A stretch of DNA of 64,000 nt from Siphonodentalium dalli (Eukaryota; Mollusca; Scaphopoda; Gadilida; Siphonodentaliidae): the NCBI GenBank assembly GCA_032622095.1, contig CP136062.1, forward strand, positions 14,847,710-14,911,709, given 5' to 3'. How positions within the stretch are numbered: position 1 is the stretch's first letter; each line of letters opens with the position of its first letter. The notes beneath the pieces were generated by a model. The model was not told the DNA's origin and ran no database searches. It saw nothing but the letters and a program-made list of their open reading frames with translations. Shown here piece by piece: positions 46,007 to 55,776 of this stretch. The translations under genes and the position numbers were made by a program.

Positions 46007-46028
46007 TTAAGACTTCGCGATATTATTA

Positions 46029-46147
46029 GTTATCTTCGGCAACATCGGGGGTACATGGAGATTTAATACCTGGATGTCGCCTCGGGTTCAAAACGAGACA
46101 CCCAGGTATTAAATCTCCATGTACCCCACGATGTTGCCGGAGATAAC
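46029..46147. repeat. 119-bp palindrome
   Basis: 'gttatcttcggcaacatcgg' is inverted at the right end. The arms ('gtacatggagatttaatacc', 'tgg.tgtc') pair nearly perfectly around 'gcctcgggttcaaaacgag'. Confidence 0.88.
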
Positions 46148-46268
46148 GATTTTGTCCCCACAACAATAACCATGTCTCCTTAATTTAAGTGTGTTTTCAA
46201 AGGTTATCCGATTAATTCACACCAATAAGAATAATTCAGTAGCTGACATTTATTACACGATCCTACCA

Positions 46269-46805
46269 TTATTCCATTCAATAAACCCATTCTATAAATT
46301 GTGATATTAAACGTTCGTTTAATAACAGGAAATAGTGCCAGGTGACCTTTGACTTCCGGTTTACGGTCTTTTAACATTCCGTACGCTACGTCTCAAAAAT
46401 ACTATGACTTCCAATATTTTTCCAACAAACTATCATGACTGAAGAATTTGAAAAGTTATGTTATTAAATATACGCCATTAAAAGCGCCAAATAGTCTTTA
46501 TTTATCTGGGACTATTTCTTTACGCGGGCAAACAACGAATAGTTACGTGAAACGTCATCGCATGTCTTATAGAAGCCGATGTTAGTTTCTCGTTCCATTT
46601 GTTGATTTAAGTATGTTTTGTCGATGTTTTGGATCATGTAATAAATAGAATCTACAACTCGTCCCCAGTTTATAGCGGAAATTACAAAACTCGTCCAGTA
46701 AATTAGGTCTGGACCTCGCCAAAGGCTCGGTCCAGACCTAATTTACTGGACTCGTTTTGTAAATTCCGCTATAAACTGGGGACTCGTTGTAGATCCTCTA
46801 TTTAT
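46269..46805. mobile_element. ~540-bp element with a terminal hairpin, copy 2
   Basis: Inverted, diverged relative of 27641-28192. Its right end (46643-46805) is a near-perfect hairpin: ATAGAATCTACAACTCGTCC on the left, tip 'cctcgccaaaggctcgg', and the inverse ending in 'agatcctctat'. Confidence 0.8.
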
Positions 46806-47311
46806 CATATGACTCAATCATTATTTACGTTGGAATCTATGTCATAAATCAATTTCATATCAATTACTAGTTCATATCACCTTCCGATAATTTGATTGGT
46901 TTGTTGACAAAAAGTGTGTTCTGATTGGCTGAATGGCAGCCGGGCATCTCTGACTAAATGCAGGTCAAATTCGTGCGCGTCAAATACACGAATCAACGCG
47001 ATGCCGAAATTCTCGCAATTATAATCTTGAAATATATAGTTTTGGACATTGTTATACGATAAATAGAATATGTAATTCGTATTTATCTAATAAACATACG
47101 ATATAATATCACAAACTGAGAACAGAATAGCGCACTATATCTTCGCGTGCATATTATTTCTGCTAGTTCACCAGGTGTAATTGGGCTTCCGGTGCAATGA
47201 AGTGACGTCACATTAACCTTTTGCTGCCGATGTCTTATTGACTCATATAGCTATTTAGTGATTTGTGTGCGTTTTGGACATCATAATCAATTTATAGGTG
47301 TCATATGATAA

Positions 47312-47465
47312 ATAGAATATGTAATTCGTGTTTCTCTCATATGATATTTATGAAACTCGTCACGAATTCTCAGTTTTCTCTCGCCAGAGGCTCGAGAAAC
47401 CTGAAAATTCTTAGACTCGTTTCATAAATATCATATGAGAGAAACACTCATTCCATATCCTCTAT
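47312..47465. repeat. Palindrome with GCCAGAGGC tip
   Basis: 'atagaatatgtaattcgtgt' at the left pairs with 'gagaaacactcattccatat' plus 'cctctat' at the right. The arms contain 'tctctcatatgatatttatg' and 'aaactcgt', and the tip is 'ctcgccagaggctcgag'. Ends and tip match the hairpin at 46643-46805 while most of the arm sequence differs. Confidence 0.85.
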
Positions 47466-47647
47466 ATATAACATACACAAACAGACATAAGAGATAAAGG
47501 GATCCTGTAAGCCTAGGCTTATTCGTGGCCATTTCCGCGATATAAAAATGCTTCATTATGTTTTGGTCTCTAATGACGAATTGTCCGCTCCACAAACACC
47601 CGCGAGCATAATGGGCTTTACTGCAGTAATCAGTTGTTTAAATATTG

Positions 47648-47730
47648 TTGGGAAATGGGCTGCATTAAGTTGTTATAACTTGAGTCCCAATCCCTTGTAA
47701 CTTTTGTTGCAATAGATATGTTTAAACAAA
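47648..47730 (+). mobile_element. 5'-truncated 3' end of the LINE at 54042-58102
   Basis: 'ttgttgggaaatgggct', 'aagttgttataactt', 'gtcccaatccctt' and 'aatagatatgttt' follow the same order and spacing as the last ~85 bases of that LINE ('gtgttgggagaggggctt', 'aagttgtaaaaactt', 'gccccaatccctt', 'aataaaatatgttt'). The short AAGTT/AACTT stem is kept by different bases in the loop. Confidence 0.6.
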
Positions 47731-48978
47731 TAATATAGTCATAACATAAGAATGTCCACAGGCAAGACCACCTGAGGTCGTTACTATTTCATAGATTGCA
47801 ACCACTGCAATCAGGATCCATAAACACTGCGAGCAGGACCATTCAACAGTTTCTTTAATTTAAAAAAAGAGCAGTTAAATAATAGCATATTATTCGCCGT
47901 TCAGAATACAAGTATATGGGAATAATTACTAATGAACCACTCAACCTGACTCAACTTCTATTTTAATATAATATTTTTTGTCAAAGATAAACAGTATTTT
48001 CTTGTTATAAATGGGATATGAATACATAAATTGTGGATTGTCAACGTTATATATATCTAAATGGATGTTAACACAAAATCAGTATAATAATATTATCCAG
48101 CGTAGATTCTTTTGTAGTTCACTCGTTCGCTAACATGCGTTAAGATCTCGAAAAAAAATTTCCTCACCGCGTGTTTCTTCCAACTCTGTGTGGCATTTGC
48201 TTACATTTGGCTACCCAAACTGTTCCCTGCGACCACTCTACCTCGATGCACAGGACCGGTTCATATGGGGTGATAATGTGATTATTTGATTCTGAAATAA
48301 GCAAATAATGCATGGAATCGTACCCGCTATTTCGTTTTTTTTTGCGCGGGCCACAGTGAAAACACATGTTAAAGAGCGTACACCTGGAAAGTCGTGAGTT
48401 GTGTTATTTGTGTCATTGTCCGCACATAATCTGCTTACAATGAGAAACGACAATGTGACCAAAACGCTCACATTTTCAGCTTTTCGGGAGAATTCGACCA
48501 CAAATTTTCATAATCCTATTCTTGAGTCAGACGTTTTCGGCATGTAAATCACTGAATGCCTGAAATTGATCAGTGATTAGGCATATTACGATTACAACTT
48601 TACAAGTTCGAATGATCATCTACGCATAAACGCCTGAAGTGTACATGGGCGACGTGTCGCTTGAAACACCGTCTGCTTGGGCCTTTGTGTTTAACAATTT
48701 TTTACAAATTTAGTAATCAGATATGGCAAATGTGAAAACTCAGCTACTTTACGTGTTATAGCTTAAATCAGCAATACCACTTCCCGGTCGGTAAGTTTGA
48801 TACAACACGACAAAATCTGGAAAAGTCGCATAAAAACGGGCTAAGATGTATATCAGCGATGTATGTGTTACAATTATGGGTCAACTGTGCCAATCATATA
48901 TCACACGCGTTCAGGCACCATGCAGAGAACAAATTGGATATATATGTATTGGTGTAACCTTGAACATCCCAAATCAAT
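47731..48978. other. Intergenic stretch, nothing recognised
   Basis: AT-rich, with two overlapping ORFs below 90 codons (48164-48501, minus) without a domain. No element ends seen. Confidence 0.5.
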
Positions 48979-49144
48979 TGCTTTAAGATAAGATAAGATA
49001 AGATGATTTATTGCAATACACCAAATGGAGGCAGTTGCAAATAACAGTTAATACATGAAAAGTTACACATTAAAATAAAATACATGTAATTATGCATATG
49101 TACGATAAATGATCATTAGTATTATAAATTAATACTTTCAACTT

Positions 49145-50798
49145 TTATTTCCCCATATTGACATTCTGTCTTTTTAGAAAGAATAACCGGATCATGTTGC
49201 ACACGGAATTGATTATTTGTTTGTCTTTGTTTTTCATTATAAAGATGAACTTATTATCATCACTCATGTTTATGAAATCTATGCTATACTTTTGAGCAAT
49301 ATTAAACAAGTCTTTTCTAGAGTCAGCGTACGCACTGCATTCCATAATAAAATGTTTTTCTGTTTCAACTTTACGTTCATCACACATGTGACAACTTCGG
49401 TCTTTTAATGGCGTCTTCGGTTGCGTGTGTCGACCCTTTTCTATAGCTAAAATATGATTGCTAACACGTAGTCGAGTGAACATCTCTCTTGCCGCGGACG
49501 ATCGAACGTGCCTCAGGTACGGTTCTATGTCATAATTGTCTTTAAAAGTTCTGTAAGTTCGCAATTTATTAGCACCACCTGGTCTGTCGTCATCGAAAAT
49601 GTCTTTTTTGAACTTATTTATATGTTCTGATTTTAACCTTTCAATTAATAGTTTGTCTGTCACTCTTACTGTTGTATTAGATTGTGATATATTGATACCA
49701 CTTTTGACTAATTGTGCGTCCCAAGTTGATTGATTAGACATGAGGGATTCCCTAAAAGAATCATGCATTAAAGTTCTTGATTTTACTGCACGCAGTTTAG
49801 TTAGATATTTATACATATTACCAATAGCATTAATTGCTATGGGATATCGACCCAGTTCAGCCCTCGAAGCATGATTTGAGGCCTTTTTATTCAACCTGAG
49901 TATATTCTTACAAAATTTCAAGTGTGTTTGCTCAAGTGGGTTAGTGTCAATAAATGGAATTTTTAACTCGGATGCCCATATTTCAGAACCATACAGCAAT
50001 ATAGGCATTATTAATATGTCAAACAACTTACATTTAGTATTGAGAGACAATTCTATATGTGAATTCAGTGAGCTCGTCATGAAAAACATAGCCTTAGAAG
50101 CTCTCCCACTTAAATTTTCACAAGCTTTCGACATTTTACCGTCAGAAGTGAAGACGAGACCTAAGTATTTATATTCGTCAACTCTTTCTAGCAACTCATT
50201 GTTGATATAAAATGTATTGTCTATATTTAACTTCCGCTTATTTGATTTAAATATCATGCATTTTGTTTTGTCTGCATTAACTGTTAGATTATTTTGAAAA
50301 CTATATTTTTCCAATTCATGCAAAGAATTCTGCAAACCATCAGGCGTTTCAGATAGTAAAACGAGATCATCAGCGAAAAGTAAATGCGTAATCGGACGAT
50401 TGTTCAAATAGCACGGGTTAGACATGTTTGATAATTTGCCGCCAATATCGTCTATGAATATTTTGAAAGGAGTGGGTGATAGGGAGTACCCCTGCCTTAC
50501 TCCTATTTTCGACAATAAAGCGGGACCAAATCCTGCTGAAGTTTTAACGGAATAATAACTTGACTTATAAATAGACTGTAAAATCGCGAGTGTCGACCCG
50601 TTAATGCCAATACCTCGAAGTTTTCTAAATAAAATAGACCTATCTACAGAGTCGAACGCTTTCTTGAAGTCTACAAAGGCCGTATACAGCGGGTTTTTCA
50701 TATCTTTGTACTTATTGACTAACGTACGCAGGACGAATGCACTGTCGACTGTACTGAGATGTTTTCTAAATCCGAATTGATTATCGCTTATTAGTTCG
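49145..50798 (-). CDS. LINE ORF2, C-terminal part: reverse transcriptase and Cys/His motif
   Basis: Continues the same protein after the homopolymer shift; the first ATG is at 50701, but about 30 matching codons lie before it (including FGFRKHLSTVDSAF). Catalytic motifs are intact: TAFVDFKKAFDSVDR (motif A), GVRQGYSLSP (motif B, Tyr where Cys is more usual) and LLFADDLVLL (motif C, FADD encoded at 50366-50377). After the thumb region a C-terminal CHMCDERKVETEKHFIMEC gives C-x2-C-x8-H-x4-C, a zinc-binding motif common at the end of LINE ORF2 proteins. It ends at a TAA-type stop 160 bases before the tail. No other break is visible. Confidence 0.88.
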
Positions 50799-52604
50799 TT
50801 TTTTTTCTAAATAATTGTCTATTCTAGAATTAATAATTTTATTGAACAGTTTTCCAAAATTACTACTCAGAGCGATTGGTCTGTAATTGTTTGGATCATG
50901 TCTGTTTCCTTTTTTGTACAATGTTTTAATAAATGAATGACTCCAACATAACGGATAATGTCCTGACTTCAAGACATGGTTAAAAAGTTTTGTCACATCA
51001 TCTACTACCAATGGAATAACTGTTTTTAGTAATTCGTTTGGAATGTTATCTAAACCCGTCGCTTTTCTATTTTTTAATTGCCTGATTGCATCAAGTACTT
51101 CTGTTGCAGTTATGTCACTATTGTTTATGTCTATAAGATGATCATTGTCTTTCGACGCTTGATATTCAAATTTCGTTTCACGGGTATCGCAGCAAAGTAA
51201 TTTATCAAAGAAATCGACCGCATCATCAGGATGAAGGTCATCGGACTTTTCTTGTGCTTTGTTAATACGTAAACTTTTGATTATATTCCAGTATACCGAT
51301 GGGTCACAACTTTCGAGCTTATCTATTTGTTCAGACAGTTGTAGCCGAAATAATTTAGCCTTATGCTTCGTTTCTCTTTTATATAATTTCTTGCCATTGA
51401 AAAACTTTAATTGTAGACTTTTGTCTAGAGGATTCTTTTTCATTTCGCAGACTATATTCTCCATAATTCTTTTCAAATCTTTACAACGTTGATCAAACCA
51501 TATTCGTTTTCGTTGTTGCTTCCGATGTTTTATTTTTACAACTTTTGTCGCAGTCTGATTGATAAATTTGAATATTTCACACATATCATGAGTTGCATTT
51601 TCAGTTCCGTTCAAATTCTCCGGATAGGTTCGTAGTCTGAAATTCATCAGACGTCTCTGTACATGTGGCTCATATAAAGCCATCTTTGCTTTGTCAGAAC
51701 TATCGTCGCACCAGTGCACCCTAACAGTTCGATCGGTGTTGTTATATTTTAGTTTTTGTGTTTCGAATTTACAAACTCTAAAGTTTAAATGCACCGAGAG
51801 TTGACTGTGATCTGAACATTCTGTTGGGGGTTTTACACAAAAGTAGGTAACGTCAGATAAATATTTCTCATTTGTTATTATATAATCTACTATGCTAGCT
51901 CCGTTGTATTGGTAGCTGGTGAAATTGCCAAGAGAATCTCCAAACATTCTGCCGTTCACTATTCTCAATCCACTGGACTTACATATATTCAAGAGTTGTG
52001 TCCCAAAATCATTGCAAGTTTTATCAAGACTAGCCCTTTCTTTCACTGAATCAATCGTATAGTTATCGTGCACTACAACGTGCTTGTCGTCATCGTGTGC
52101 AACATAATCTGGCTTCCCTCCGGTTCTAGCATTGAAATCTCCCCCAAGAATAACCAATTGATCAGATTTCAAATTCGTAAGTTTGTTTGCGAGATCACTA
52201 TAAACCCTTTCTCGTTTGTCGCCTATTTTCCAATAGCTAGAATTTATCGGGGATATATAAACAGAAATGAAAACGATGTTTTTCTTCAATCCCAACATTT
52301 TACCTTCAAACTCAACCCACAATGTCGTATCGTCAATTGGCTTAACGGATTTAATATAGCTTTTATATATAGATTTACAGTAAAACGCAATTCCTCCCCG
52401 CGCCGTCTTTTCTTTTCTACAAAGATCAACACAATGATACTCTGGAATTTGGATGTTTGCGATACCCGTATGCCAAGTTTCTGTTAAAGTAATAAAATCA
52501 TAACGATTTACAAGCTTAATAAAATCAGAGTCAGTTAATTTTCTAGCGAGTCCTTGAATATTCCAAACAGTGTAGCAAATATTTTTGATATCATGCTTTT
52601 GATA
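50781..52604 (-). CDS. LINE ORF2, N-terminal part: AP endonuclease and start of reverse transcriptase
   Basis: The frame is open from just after a stop near 52607 down to a stop at 50781. No ATG occurs before the endonuclease domain; the first usable codon in the 1542-base part (52322) is only a TTG, so the true start is upstream or lost. Visible endonuclease motifs in order: VWNIQGL, TETW, GGIAFYC, ILGGDFNART, SIVDYIITN, CSDHSQLSVHL, all expected for APE-type LINE nucleases that nick target DNA. The reverse transcriptase then begins (ATGLDNIPNELL, YKKGNRHDPNNYRPIAL). The frame is lost in a run of eight A (plus-strand T at 50799-50806), just after DNYLEK; one base fewer restores continuity into the next frame. 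That single change could be a sequencing error or a true inactivation. Confidence 0.85.
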   Translation of the reverse strand, partial: YQKHDIKNICYTVWNIQGLARKLTDSDFIKLVNRYDFITLTETWHTGIANIQIPEYHCVDLCRKEKTARGGIAFYCKSIYKSYIKSVKPIDDTTLWVEFEGKMLGLKKNIVFISVYISPINSSYWKIGDKRERVYSDLANKLTNLKSDQLVILGGDFNARTGGKPDYVAHDDDKHVVVHDNYTIDSVKERASLDKTCNDFGTQLLNICKSSGLRIVNGRMFGDSLGNFTSYQYNGASIVDYIITNEKYLSDVTYFCVKPPTECSDHSQLSVHLNFRVCKFETQKLKYNNTDRTVRVHWCDDSSDKAKMALYEPHVQRRLMNFRLRTYPENLNGTENATHDMCEIFKFINQTATKVVKIKHRKQQRKRIWFDQRCKDLKRIMENIVCEMKKNPLDKSLQLKFFNGKKLYKRETKHKAKLFRLQLSEQIDKLESCDPSVYWNIIKSLRINKAQEKSDDLHPDDAVDFFDKLLCCDTRETKFEYQASKDNDHLIDINNSDITATEVLDAIRQLKNRKATGLDNIPNELLKTVIPLVVDDVTKLFNHVLKSGHYPLCWSHSFIKTLYKKGNRHDPNNYRPIALSSNFGKLFNKIINSRIDNYLEKKRTNKR

Positions 52605-52607
52605 TCA

Positions 52608-52734
52608 TGTTGAGCGTTTCTTCAGCCCCAGCAATAAAAGCGAGGTTAAATTATACGTATATACGTAGTCGTGACGAACATGACATTTGGAACTTATTCA
52701 CTATTCCTTATTCCTTATTTTCATAAATGTTGCT
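52608..52734. other. Possible LINE 5' flank or unique spacer
   Basis: Short AT-rich sequence between the LINE coding region and the GC-rich array. It could be the remains of the LINE 5' UTR; I see no boundary signal. Confidence 0.4.
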
Positions 52735-54041
52735 TTCGGCCGATTTGACGGCATCGGTGGGTGGCCCGTCCCAAATACCCCCTAGAAACACCCCGATTCA
52801 CCACCCATCACACCGGGTGGTACCACCCGAGGGGGTGAAAATGGGTTTTTTGACGGCATGGGTGGGTGGCCCACCCCAAGTAGCTGGCCCTCCCCAAATA
52901 CCACCTAGATACACCCCGACCCCCACCCATCACCCCCGGGTGGTACCACCCCGAAGGCGTGGAATAGGGTATGGACCATTTTCGAGAACGGTAAGGATTT
53001 CGACCGATTTGACGGCATGGGTGGGTGGCCCGCCCCAAATACCACCTATAAACACCCCGACCCCCATCATCACCCCGGGTGGTACCACCCCGAGGGGGTG
53101 AAAATGGGGTATGGATCATTTTCGAGAACGGTAAGGATTTCGACCGATTTGACGGAATGGGTGGGTGTCCCGCCCCAAATACCACCTAGAAACACCCCGA
53201 CTCCCACCCATCATCCCCGGGTGGTACCACCCGAGGGGTGAAAATGGGGTATGGACCATTTTCTAGAACGGTAAGGATTTTGACCGATTTGACGGCATGG
53301 GTGGGTGGCCCACCCCAAGTAGCTGGCCCGCCCCAAATACCACATAGAAACACCCCGACCCCCACCCATCACCCCCGGGTGGTACCACCCCGAAGGGGTG
53401 AAATGGGGTATGGACCATTTTCGAGAACACCCGAAGGGGTGAAAATGGGTATGGACTATTTTCGAGAACGGTAAGGATTTCGACCGATTTGACGGCATGG
53501 GTGGGTGGCCCGCCCCAAATACCACATAGAAACACCCCAACACCCCACCCATCACCCCCGGGTGGTACCACCCGAAGGGGTGAAATGGGGTATGGACCAT
53601 TTTCGAGAACACCGAGGGGGTGAAAATGGGTACGGACTATTTTCGAGAACGGTAAGGATTTCGACCGATTTGACGGCATGGGTGGGTGGCCCGCCCCAAA
53701 TACCACATAGAAACACACCGACACCCACCCATCACCCCCGGGTGGTACCACCCCGATGGGGTGAAAATGGGGTATGGACCATTTTTCGAGAACGGTAAGG
53801 ATTTCGACCGATTTGACGGCATGGGTGGGTGGCCCACCCCAAGTAGCTGGCCCGCCCCAAATACCACCTAGAAACACCCCGACCCCACCAATCACCCCCG
53901 GGTGGTACCACCCGAAGGGGTGAAATGAGGTATGGACCATTTTCGAGAACGGTAAGGATTTCGACCGATTTGACGGCATGGGTGGGTGGCCCGCCCCAAA
54001 TACCACATAGAAACACCCCGATCCCCACCATCACCCCGGGT
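52735..54041 (+). repeat. GC-rich ~145-bp minisatellite, about nine units
   Basis: Units contain 'cgaccgatttgacggcatgg', 'gtgggtggcccgccccaaat', 'accacctagaaacaccccga', 'cacccccgggtggtaccacc', 'gaaggggtgaaaatggggta' and 'accattttcgagaacggtaa'. Some units insert 'caagtagctggcc'. Overlapping ORFs of up to 247 codons on both strands are repeat-derived; the GC-rich composition removes stops. Confidence 0.95.
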
Positions 54042-54326
54042 AATTTTCAACATAGCTACCCGTTACTCAGCCGAAAACCCCCCTCATGCCAATCACCACC
54101 AAATATCAGTATGTATATATTTGCAAATGTCTCCATGTTCTCATCATGTTTTCTCTGTTCTATTTATTGATCACTTCTGATTACTCATGTACATCATTTC
54201 CTATTGAAAATATCCAGAAAGTAAGAACGACAGTCAAGTCCATGTGTGAGGTGCCACTATCAGTATTGTTTGTTGAGTCGGAGTCCAGTTGCTTCCCTAT
54301 ATTGATTTCGAACCACCGTCTGAAAT

Positions 54327-55301
54327 ATGACGTGTGCCTTGAATCAGTATAGGGCAGCAATTGGTATCTTCGACTCATCAAAACGACCACTAGCATCTAA
54401 AACTGTGAAAAATAGCAGCTATTACCTCGGAAAATACTTCAGTCCACCAAACGCAAGGTCGATACTTCTAATTACGCTCTGTCTACTACTTTTATCCGGC
54501 GATATACATGTTAACCCAGGACCGTTGTCTCAGACTAACGTTGAGAACTGTATATCACTTTTTCACTTTAACGTAAGGAGTATCCGAAATAAACTTGAAA
54601 AGATTGCAGACTTTATTAACGAATTTGACATTTTATGTTTCACAGAAACCCATCTTGATCCATCTTATCATTCAGACCAACTAGAACTGGATGGATTTTG
54701 TACCCCCATTCGCAAAGACCGTGATTCAAAGGGTGGCGGTATATGTGTAATGTTCGTCGATCACCTAATATTTAATCGTAAGCCCGAATTAGAATTTGAC
54801 TCTTCCTGCCTCTGGTTCGAAATCCACTCAAAGAAAACTCGAATTATTCTTGGAGTATCGTATAGATCTGATCAATTCTGCTCTCAAAACTATTGGACAC
54901 TCCTGGAATCCTCAATTGCAACCGCTCTCGAAATCTCAGAATATGTAGTCATCACTGGAGATTTTAACTCCAATTTCATGAATAGTTCATCGAAATTGAA
55001 AAATATAACAGATGGTTTCAGCATGAAAAATCCTATAAAGGTCCCAACGAGAGTTACCGCTAATTCAAGTACATTGCTTGACCCAATTATCACATCAAAC
55101 TCTCTCCGTGTAATAGACGCCGATGTCCTAGATCTCGGAGTTTCAGACCACCTAGGTGTTTATGCTACATTATCATTTGAAAACAAGACCGCAGCGTCTT
55201 TTATAAGAAATGTGTGGAACTACAGAAAAGGTAACTTTTCCCATGCTAATAGCCTTCTTGCCCAAGTCGACTGGAATGAGCTCATAAACGCGTGCTTCTG
55301 A
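54327..55301 (+). CDS. LINE endonuclease part with N-terminal 2A-like motif
   Basis: A 324-codon frame starting at ATG 54327. Residues 45-57 are hydrophobic (ending LCLLLLSG) and run directly into DIHVNPGP (residues 59-66, bases 54501-54524). This matches the core of 2A-like peptides except His where Glu is usual; such motifs are known at the N-terminus of several APE-type LINEs. The endonuclease follows: FHFNVRSI, FTETHLD, GGGICVMF, VITGDFNSNF, a DPIITS (usually DxIITS) and VSDHLGVYA. Frame is lost at about 55290, giving an early stop. Confidence 0.85.
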   Translation: MTCALNQYRAAIGIFDSSKRPLASKTVKNSSYYLGKYFSPPNARSILLITLCLLLLSGDIHVNPGPLSQTNVENCISLFHFNVRSIRNKLEKIADFINEFDILCFTETHLDPSYHSDQLELDGFCTPIRKDRDSKGGGICVMFVDHLIFNRKPELEFDSSCLWFEIHSKKTRIILGVSYRSDQFCSQNYWTLLESSIATALEISEYVVITGDFNSNFMNSSSKLKNITDGFSMKNPIKVPTRVTANSSTLLDPIITSNSLRVIDADVLDLGVSDHLGVYATLSFENKTAASFIRNVWNYRKGNFSHANSLLAQVDWNELINACF

Positions 55302-55776
55302 TGTGAGCATAGCTGCCAATAACTTTAAACTAGAATTTCTATCCATGATGACGAAAACAATTCCACAATCGAAAGTTACAGTAAGAACCTCTGATAAAAT
55401 CTGGTTCAATTCGGACATTCGTTTTGAAATACGAAAACGTGACAGAGTTAGGAAAAAAGCCATAAAAACAGGAAACCCCGAAGTCTGGAGAAAATATAAA
55501 AACATAAGAAACAAAGTCAATAATATGAAGAAGCGCGCGAAAATCAAATTTGAAGAAAATGTTGAAGAAAGAATAAGTGAAGCATCTAACCCCCGAGACT
55601 TTTGGCGAATAATACATTACCTGCTACAAAAGAAACGAGCAAAAAACATCCCCCCACTATTCAGCTCATCCGGCACTATCTCGGCTAAAAATATCTCATA
55701 TGCAATCGATGACATCGAAAAGGCAGCGCAAACACTATGCCAGATTTGGTTTTCACAGAATCCGAAGTTGAGTTAG
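55295..55776 (+). pseudogene. LINE linker region between endonuclease and reverse transcriptase (shifted frame)
   Basis: Continues the same protein in another frame: ALA-rich start, then a basic, coiled-coil-like stretch (KIWFNSDIRFEIRKRDRVR, YKNIRNKVNNMKKRAK) and DFWRIIHYLL, all typical of the linker before the RT in CR1/L2 LINEs. It ends shortly after the next shift at about 55740. Confidence 0.8.

Larger units (their letters stand above)
48984..52607 (-). mobile_element. Non-LTR retrotransposon (LINE), nearly intact coding region
   Basis: Minus-strand element read from an endonuclease domain (upper end) through reverse transcriptase to a Cys/His motif. It is followed by a ~150-base 3' UTR with AATAAA and a (TCTTA)n tail (plus strand 'taagataagataagataaga' at 48984-49003). 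The upper boundary is uncertain: the frame is open to a stop near 52607 and 5' sequence may have been lost. The clade is not assigned from sequence alone; tail and motif wording suggest an APE-type LINE of the I/RTE-X/CR1 breadth. Confidence 0.88.

Noticed and set aside
52320-52322. TTG at 52322 as start of the LINE endonuclease ORF
   Set aside because: The same frame continues upstream with conserved endonuclease motifs (VWNIQGL, TETW), so the protein does not begin here.
52727-54034. Overlapping ORFs up to 247 codons on both strands
   Set aside because: Each follows the ~145-bp GC-rich minisatellite; translations are the same Pro/Gly/Trp-rich unit repeated and shift frame between units.
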